Source of the DNA: Albula goreensis
Taxonomy: Eukaryota > Chordata > Actinopteri > Albuliformes > Albulidae
Direction of reading: 5' to 3'
NCBI GenBank assembly: GCA_022829145.1
Contig: CM040741.1
Span: 52,794,180-52,858,179, forward strand
Length of the DNA stretch: 64,000 nucleotides
The position numbers and the translations under genes were made by a program. The notes under the pieces are model-generated. The model did not search any database and was not told the origin of the DNA. It saw nothing but the letters and a program-made list of their open reading frames with translations. Below are positions 51,476-64,000 of the stretch, piece by piece. Within the stretch, counting starts at the first letter, position 1. Every line of letters begins with the position of its first letter.

Positions 51476-53363
51476 TGTAATTTTGATGTCAGTAAAGCAT
51501 TTTGAAGTTGTGTTTGTTCCCCCTGTTTGTGTGAGCTTATAGCATGGTCACAGGGTGACAGGGAAGGCATGTTTGAGATTCTTATAGGCCTCTGTGCTGT
51601 GGACCCAATAAATCTATTTTGGGAGGCAGTGGCATTAAATGTGTGCCAGACTCATCAGAGTCATGTTGTAGCATGGGGCTCTTATTCGTCAAGGGCTAAT
51701 TTTGCATGCCTCTTTGCCTCCCCTTTCACTCCAGTTTTCACTCTCTCTTGCTTCCTCTCTTAATCTCCCTCTGCCTCTCTATTTACCCCTCCCTCTCTCT
51801 ATACACTCTATCTCTCTCTCCTCCCTCCCTCTTGCTTTCTCTCTCTCTCCCTTCTGTTTCTCTCTTTCTGTCTCTCTCTCACTCTCTCTCTCTCTATTGC
51901 TGACTCATACAGGATCTGGGTGGGCCGCCCTGAAACGGCTGCGACTCGGTAGCAGAAGAACACTGCAGCTTTATTTTATAGGATTGAGTCACAGAGAGTA
52001 CCTTACTGTACAGAACATGCTGCCCCCACCAACCTCTCCTGCTGCAGTAGGCTTTAGCCTTCACCTCCACAGGATACGCCACCGCTCTCTGCAGGACCAG
52101 GTCTGGTTCCCTGTCACCGCCTAATGGGCTGGAAGGTCACGCTTTGGCAGCCGCCTCGTGCCAGTAACAGTGCCATGATGGCCAGACTGTAGCAGAGGGC
52201 AGATGTAGATGTTAGAAATGAATTTTTGAAAATAGCAGGGAGGTCAGCTGAATTTATATAGTACGGTTTGAAAAGGGGTTTTCATTTGTGGGCCACTGCG
52301 CTCATGATTCATTTTGCCAATTTCCATGATTGACTTCAAACAGAGGGTGCCAGTTGAGCCGTTTGGGGCAGGCTGTGAAAAGGGCATAGATAAATGCAAG
52401 CCATGAGGTAAAGGCATGATAACAGAGACAACAGGGACGTGGCTGAATCAACAACTGAAGCAGCTTGTGCCACACCAAGACTGTCCATAGCACTGCTCCC
52501 ATTTCCTGCCTGCTCATTTCTTCCATGTGTACTTTACAGGGTATCCCCAAAAGCGGCGGAACCTAATGGTCCCTGTCAGGACTCAGCCTCCTACTTTTGG
52601 TGTTGTTTTACTGGCTTATTTTCCATGTTCCTACATATACCCATTAGTGCCTCTCTTCCACACCCCCCACCCCTGCCCCATACACACCCACCTCCCTGGT
52701 GTTGATGGACAGGTATGGCATGCTGGCAAGGCTAGGCTGTTTAGGAGTATCTTTCTGCTAAGCCTTGTCACTCCATTCATTGTGTCATTCATATTTGTTT
52801 CTTTATCTCGTATGCCACCCCCTACCCCGCCACCCACACACAGTTCAGATCAGGGACATCTCCTTCAAAATCCCCCCTGTGGGTGTTGAGGCCTGACTGG
52901 GATATCAGAACAATACATAGTAATATTCAGTGGGTTTTTGAGATCACCCCCTCCTGGATATGAGACCTTTGTGCAAAGCTCAGCACAGTGTGATATGACA
53001 AGACTGGATGCTGTGTCTACACAGGAAATAGGATGGGTCACATGAGGCGTATGTTTCCCCTCAATGTTGTTTTTTGTCTGGGCACTGTTGATCCCAATTC
53101 CTGAAATCTTTGCTCCAATCTCCCAACAGAACAAAAACTTTTCTTCTATATTTACATTAATATCAGTGTGGAGCAGTGGCTGTAGTGGTGGACATCAAGG
53201 CTGGACTCATATACCCAGGAGGGAAGTTTTGGCTGTAATTTGTTGCTCTTGGATTAACATGTGAAAATGTGTTGTATTTATCATGTTCTGTTTTAGGCTA
53301 TGAAAGCCTCAACTTCAACAACTAACAGCAAAGCCCATATATAAGTGCTAGAACTTTGTGCAA

Positions 53364-53364
<1 letters not shown>
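51476..53364. other. Intronic stretch with pyrimidine-rich block
   Basis: C/T-rich low-complexity sequence at about 51715-51900 yields Ser/Leu-rich artefact frames. No gene is supported. Confidence 0.5.

Positions 53365-53398
<34 letters not shown>
53365..53398 (+). repeat. (GT)n microsatellite
   Basis: About 34 bp of GT. Confidence 0.93.
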
Positions 53399-53399
<1 letters not shown>

Positions 53400-55539
53400 A
53401 TACATTTACATGTTTATGAGTGTTGAGAGTGTAGAGAGATCAAAAGATTAACCCTGTTTTTTCCGCACTGCTTACTGCCCTCATCCATAGTTTTTATCTA
53501 TACACACAGTTACTCCGAACATCGCTCAGAGTCAGAGGGTCCAAAAGTGTGGCTTTAGAGGGTTTTCTAATAGGAGACTGGGTCCAAGGACAGTGTCCTG
53601 CTCACCTTTCTAGATTTGCTGCTTCAATAGTGCATCCCCGGCTCTTCCTCGTCCACTGTGAGTCGGCAGATCCCCTGTCCTGATTGGCAGGTCTGTTGCC
53701 AGGGAACTCTGCGGCTCCAACGTGGATGGAATCTGTTGTGTCTGTACTCTTGCACATGAGTGCAACTGCAGTATTTGAATATTTATAAAGGCGGATTGTT
53801 CGTATTTGTGAGATAATGCGTAGCGCATGTAAAAATAATGTCGGGAAAGCAGCATGTACACAACTTGCTTTTATCTCCTGTGTCAGTGTGTTTTGAGTCC
53901 TCTGAGTTTTTGTTTCTATTTTCAAAAAAAACTTTGAGGCTGAGTATTTCTCATGCATAGTTAAAAAGCAAACTAACTAATATGGGAGACATCTGGGAAT
54001 TTTTGCTGACCAATTCAGTATTCTTGATTTGTAAACTAAGATGTGTTTTTCACCTGTGCTTACCCTCTTGGCTTTTCCAGCATGGACTCTAAGAATATAT
54101 AAATGTGGTATACAAACATCCTCTTAAATTTACTTGAAATAGATGAAATGAAACAATAAACTAGGGTTAAGGTGCCCATACTGGCACGACAGCTACACAT
54201 CTATTCACACGTATGTACACACGCACAACACAAGAACATATGCAAACACACGTAAAGTTGATGTGAGTCTGTCTCTACTGTATGTTCTGCTATCAGAGAT
54301 GTGCCAGGGTCTATATTTAGTGCGGTGTCCGGGGCTGTGATCTGCTCTCTCTCTCTGTCTGACTCGACATATTCCGGGCTCCTCACTGGCTGGCACGTAC
54401 ATGCATGTCTGTAGTCTCTGTACCCAGAATGCCCAGCTCTGGCGGGGACTGCATTGCAGCGCTGTGCATTAATTGGCTGTGAGACAAGAGCCTCCGGAAA
54501 GTGAAAATGAGGGAGGGGGGAGACAGGGGGAGGGGGAGGGGGAGGGGAGGTGTCCTCAGGGTACCCAGCTCATTCCAGCACTCCAAGGGAAGATGCGGTT
54601 CGGGGATGGTGCATGTAGTTGAGATGAAACCGTGGTTGTCTAGACAACCAGGAAATTTAGTCGGCAGCACCAAAACTGAGCCCAATTCCTTTCGTATCAG
54701 TTGGGTTGTTTTGTATTTTGTGACTTTCTTATGTGATGTGGCTTTTTTATTTTTTTTTATTTTTTCATTTCACCATTGCGGGGGAGCACAGAAAGAGAAA
54801 CGGAAACCTGACAGAACCAAACTGCGAACACTTTCAGATGAAACACTTTAAGCGCTGTTTAAGTTTTTACCGAATCCATTTTGAAGTGGCAACATTCTTG
54901 ATTTAAAACTTTTATACATGTCGACTTATTTGCTTTGGGAAGGTTTTTATTTTTGCTCATCATTCCCCTTTCTCTAAAAGTGCATTAACTGAACCACAGG
55001 AGAAAGCTCTCCCAAAAGTGCCGGCGAGCCACAAGGCATGCTGATTGCCAGGGCAGCGAGAAAATGCGGACTCTCATTCATATGCAAAAGAAAAGAGAGG
55101 GATTTGAAAGGACCAGCTCAGGGGTCCCATAAATTAAAATCGACCCTTTTCCATTTTGGCGCTGACAAACACTCTCAGCTGCAACTAACATAAGCTTATG
55201 CAAACACATTGATATGGAATACACAGTGAAACACACGCACACACGCATACACACGTACACACACTTTTTGTCTCAGAGTCACGATTGTTCTGTGCTCATG
55301 GCGTCAATTTCTGAGACAGTCACCCACTCTGTCCCTAAGCTCTCCTTGGGCATTTGTCAGTCAGTGTCAATGAAGCTTTTCTAACCTCTTTTTTTTTCTT
55401 GCTGTCCACGTCAGCCAGCATTCTGCCCTTTTTTCTCACTGAGTGTCTTAGCACAGGAGGGGGATGGAGGTGGGGAGGGTTGAAAAAAGACCCGCTACCT
55501 GAGTTCTGTGACCGGACTGTTTAAGGATTGGCTGTGTGA
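53399..55539. other. Intronic stretch with a G-quadruplex motif and a palindrome
   Basis: No exon is supported. The G-rich tract at 54526-54547 and the perfect 18-bp palindrome at 54633-54650 are described under findings. Confidence 0.5.
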
Positions 55540-56171
55540 CAATGGATGACATTCAGTGGGGGACGCACTCTAGCGTTCTCTCCGTGTGCTCTGCATTGTG
55601 TCTCAAAGGAGAGATTTCAGGAGATGCGTGGGTTTCTTTTGTCTCCCTTTTTTTCCCAATATGTGAAACGATCCTCTGTCTCCCTCTCTTTCTTCCTTTC
55701 TCACTCTAGCTCTCACTCTGCTACCTGTGCCCTTTGTGGGGTTGTGTTTTGTGTGCGTGCGTGTGTGTGTGTGTGTCCTTAAATGACTCTTTCTCTCTGT
55801 CTCGCGCCCTCCCCTCCCCTCCTTCCCTCCCTCCCCTGGTCTCAGTCTCTGTCTGTAACTGTAGCCTGTTTTTCTCTCCATTGCTCCCTTCCTCCCCCCT
55901 CACTCTCTCACTCTCTCTCTCTCTGCGACGTATAGATGCTGCATTGATTGCACACAGTAACCCCCCTCGCTGTTGACACGCTCTCTCCAGCTGCGGCACT
56001 TGTTGAATTCAGCCCAAAGAGGAGAGAGGGAGAGAGAGAGAGAAAGAGAGAGAGGGAGAGAGAGAGAAAGGGAGAGAATCGCTGTGCTTTTTTCTCTCTC
56101 CTTTTCTTCCCTGCTGCAAGCGCGTGAAAGCTACATGGTCTGCCTCTACTTTTTGTTATTCCTTTGGATCG
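55540..56171 (+). promoter_or_regulatory. nacc2: Possible alternative first exon or promoter of nacc2
   Basis: A leader-like segment about 1.5 kb upstream of the first coding exon: pyrimidine-rich, then CG-containing sequence (CTCTGCGACGTATAG, CAGCTGCGGCAC), a (GA)n run, and AAGCGCGTGAAAGC, ending in GCGCAG|GTCAGA at 56172. CAG|GT is a fair donor. The configuration would suit a second nacc2 promoter with a GA-rich 5' UTR. It could equally be intronic sequence. Confidence 0.25.
56019..56077 (+). repeat. (GA)n microsatellite
   Basis: GA runs with GG and AA interruptions. Confidence 0.9.
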
Positions 56172-57605
56172 TGCAGCGCAGGTCAGATTGGGTGACGGTG
56201 TGGGGAGTGTGGGGGGGGCGTTTGGGGTGGGGGGTAGGATTGGAGGAGGGCGATGGGGGGGTGCACTATGGGAGGTGGGAGGGGAAATAACAGCTTACAG
56301 TCTGTTTTCCTGGAAACCTTATGCAGCGTTGCTCAATAATGAAACTTGTGAGAGTGGGTGAGCAAAGCAAATTGATGAGCTTTGGGGAAGTCGAGACGAG
56401 AAAATGTCATTGTCTTTGCTTTTATTGAATTATAAGGGATTAACTTGGAGTAATTGATTTTGATAGTGCCTTACGGGTCTTGGTGAAATGCACGAGATTT
56501 AGTACAAACATTCCATTCACTGTTTAGCGTTGCTTATGACTCTGTCTGTAGAACAACGTACCATTTTAAGTATTTTATTTGTGTTTTTATGACAGGAAAT
56601 ACCAGCTATTTCAACAAATAACCAACTACCAAGTATTCTGATTAGTTATCATAGTTTCTTCTTGAGTGCTTAACCAGAACTGTTGCTGTATTTCTGAAAA
56701 ACTACTGCACAAAATCATGTCATTAACCTGAGAACTAGTTGTGTGGATGATTGAACAAAGTATACCTGGACATTTTGAATTGAGGAGATCGATGGCTTGT
56801 GTGTTCTCCTTCTCTCACTCTGTCTCTTTCATTTGAATTCAAGTCAGCTTTACTGGCATGATAAACTCTTAATCTATAACTTAAGTAAACATTACAGTCA
56901 ATAACAGGAAAAATTAAAACAAAAAAATTTAAAAACTAATAATAATTGCATTTTTATTAACCTGCTATCTCCTGAAGTAATTTCTTAGATTATACATTCA
57001 GCACAGTGTTGTCTTGAGTTGAATAACATTTCAAAATAAAAAGATGCTTTTGCAAATAGATTTGGTCATTTTCTGAGGTAGATCATACAAAAAACTCACA
57101 TGTAAAAAATGTAAGGTTTATGGAATTATTATTTACTATGGAAATCAAAAAAAGAATTTGTAAGAAAACAAAGATATTTGTGACTAAAAAAAAAAAATAC
57201 AGACACTTAAAACATGCCATACATTGAACATATTTGTTCATGTAAAATATTGATTGTCGTCAGATGAGTCAGACAGTAAGAGAAGCACGTCTGGTCTCAG
57301 AGGGTAGCTCTGCGACTGAGACCGATGCACAGTTAAACAGAGGGGAGTATGGACAACAAGCTTGATTTAATTCAAATTTAGGAGACACAGCCAACTAAAA
57401 CACGAATAATATTTTGGTAGCTGTATGGTCAGTTAAGGAGCTGTATAGAGAGTAAACATTACGAAAACATCACTTTCTGAGATTATTAATCTGAGATTAT
57501 GTGTTATCATAATTGCACTTTCACTGTCATGAGGACCACTGACTGTCTCTATCTCTCTGTCTTTCTCTTTCCCTCACTCCTTCTTTCTCCTTTTCCTTAT
57601 CACAG
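56172..57605. other. Intronic stretch upstream of the nacc2 coding exons
   Basis: Starts with a G-rich tract (about 56199-56285), then AT-rich sequence with A runs. A fish dispersed-repeat-like string lies at 56826-56870. It ends in the pyrimidine-rich tract and AG (57604-57605) that open the first coding exon. Confidence 0.5.
56826..56910 (+). mobile_element. Fragment resembling a fish dispersed repeat
   Basis: CATTTGAATTCAAGTCAGC followed by TTTACTGGCATGATAAAC resembles a string seen in many fish genomes (AATTCAA..TCAGCTTTATTGGCATGAA). Only one edge is present. The match is from memory and weak. Confidence 0.35.
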
Positions 57606-57626
57606 ATGCCCCCCAAGCTGCAGTGA
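57606..57626 (+). CDS. Minimal upstream ORF in the nacc2 leader (6 codons)
   Basis: The first three bases of the exon after the acceptor are ATG, opening MPPKLQ and a TGA at 57624-57626, 18 bp before the main ATG. The upstream start context depends on the preceding exon. Confidence 0.3.
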   Translation: MPPKLQ

Positions 57627-57644
57627 AGCCCTGAATCCTCCGCC

Positions 57645-62530
<4,886 letters not shown>

Positions 62531-63520
62531 GTGCCTGTAACCCCTTTTGCAGCACCAACTTCCCTTTCCCCCACTTCCAACATCCCACCCCAACTGTGCC
62601 CTCCAAAGGGAACGTCTCAACATAGGACACCACACAAGCAGAACACACACCAAATCATCACACAGTGCAGTGCGTGCTAGTTTTAGGAGTAGGGGCTCAC
62701 ACACTGCAGAGAGGTGGACTGACACACACATCCATATCCACTGTATAACAGACACAGGCATCGCAAGACAGAACAAGCACCACCATATTTATACAGAAGG
62801 ACTTTGTATGAGGGGATTTTGTGACTTGTTTACTAAACCAGTGGAATATTCAGAAGTGCATAGGTGATACCAGTGCAAAAAGGCATTTCTCTTGTCCTGG
62901 GAACCCCCTTTCCAAAAATACCTCATCAGTAAAGGTCCACACATGAGTATGCTGATAGGACACAGAGTAGAGGCTTTGACATTAACTTGTCTTTGGGAAA
63001 ACCCTGTGAGCCAAAGCTCTTCAGCTGCACAAAAAAATCACTATGTGCATTTTAGTAGAAATGTGGCATAAATCTAGCTGAGTGGGGGAAACAAAAAGCA
63101 ACTTTTTGAAGACATAAGGACTATAATTTACCCACATAGCTATATGGGTATGCTGTACAGATGATAACTATTTGGTATTTTGTGTCTTTTTAAGGAAAAC
63201 CAAAAGCTGAGGAGGGTTTATTTTGTGAATACATACATAATTAGCAGTTATGCAGTATTTTACACATTTTAAACATTAATTCAGATTCCTTTTTTATCCC
63301 CACTGAGCCAGAATTGTGCATGATACTGAGAGAGCTGACTAGACTAAACTCTCTCTCAGAAGAGTACGAAAGACTATTTATTATAAGTTTGCTTAAGAAT
63401 TCACCATAAGAAGAGCTCTGATAACAGAGATGAAGGGCCTCTTTATGTGGGTTCAGAACTGCACCGAGCTCAGTCGCTATGCCTGTGTCTGTATAGACAT
63501 GTTTTGTTTAGATGTGAAAA

Positions 63521-63587
<67 letters not shown>

Positions 63588-64000
63588 TTGAATATTCACT
63601 CACCACACATCCTTCCTGTTACCCTCTGATGTTGGTATAGATGCACGAAACACACCAACATCACCAAAAACAGCGCTTGCAATGCCTAGCACGCCCTCAA
63701 GAAAGAAATACTTAAATACAGCTCCAGAGCTAACTACAAACATATGCAGATACTCACACACACACTCTGATATAAGACATGCATACACTCTCATACATAC
63801 ACATACACTCATACATACACAAAAAACACCTATGAATGCACACACCACACAAACAGCACACATGTCCATAAACACAAAAACGCTTGCATGCAAAACAAAT
63901 AGAGAATAAAACAACTGAGTCACTAACTAACCTGCAAAAGAAAAGAGAAAAAAAATCCGCTGCAGCTGCCTGAAGATGTACCGTTAACATTCTAAAGAGA
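62531..64000 (+). other. nacc2: nacc2 3' UTR, probably running past the window
   Basis: No further coding exon is visible. An AATAAA at 63905-63910 is the only canonical polyadenylation signal noted, inside an A-rich context with no obvious GT-rich downstream element, so the true end may lie beyond the window. Contains the CA repeat at 63523-63581 and CA-rich sequence at about 63740-63870. Confidence 0.5.
63523..63581 (+). repeat. (CA)n microsatellite in the nacc2 3' region
   Basis: About 59 bp of perfect CA. Confidence 0.97.

Noticed and set aside
53602-53958. 118-codon minus-strand frame
   Set aside because: No recognisable domain and no splice-bounded context inside the nacc2 intron.

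Overview
This window reads as nuclear DNA of a ray-finned fish, most likely a teleost. Genes are few and split by introns with GT..AG ends. Long (CA/GT)n and (GA/CT)n microsatellites occur every few kilobases, and several dispersed repeats resemble common fish repeat families. The two recognisable proteins are closest to vertebrate TMEM250 and NACC2. No viral gene, toxin gene, rRNA, tRNA or CRISPR array is visible, and nothing looks bacterial. No species can be named from the sequence alone.

Layout. Positions 1 to about 37,950 hold no gene that I can support. This block mixes microsatellites, a palindromic MITE-like element, one LINE/SINE-tail-like repeat, and islands of non-repetitive sequence that look like conserved non-coding enhancers: dense homeodomain motifs, paired TAATCC sites with CAGATG E-boxes, and DR1 nuclear-receptor sites. 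In human the order is LHX3, TMEM250, NACC2, with TMEM250 upstream of NACC2 on the same strand (from memory). The two genes here have the same order and orientation. If synteny extends further, lhx3 should lie just left of the window, and this 38-kb block would be the lhx3-tmem250 intergenic regulatory region.

tmem250 follows: a promoter with a perfect RFX X-box (37996-38009), a short 5' exon ending at 38068, an 808-bp intron, and a second exon from 38877 that carries the whole 139-residue reading frame (39061-39480), with a polyadenylation signal at 40493. About 3 kb downstream is a candidate first exon of nacc2 (about 43440-43653), then an intron of roughly 14 kb with repeats and a few enhancer-like islands. 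The five nacc2 coding exons (57645-58482, 60294-60470, 61019-61124, 61312-61409, 61971-62530) join in frame to a 592-residue BTB plus BEN transcriptional repressor. The 3' UTR starts at 62531 and probably runs past the window.

The two genes need not act together. TMEM250 is a small membrane protein and NACC2 a nuclear BTB/BEN repressor; their adjacency is inherited synteny. The most interesting material is regulatory: motif clusters in the upstream desert that would suit pituitary or motor-neuron control of a neighbouring LIM-homeobox gene, upstream ORFs in both genes, and a possible alternative nacc2 promoter near 56 kb. Calls of regulatory islands rest on reading composition and motifs only; no alignment was possible. 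I found no clear undescribed multi-gene system.
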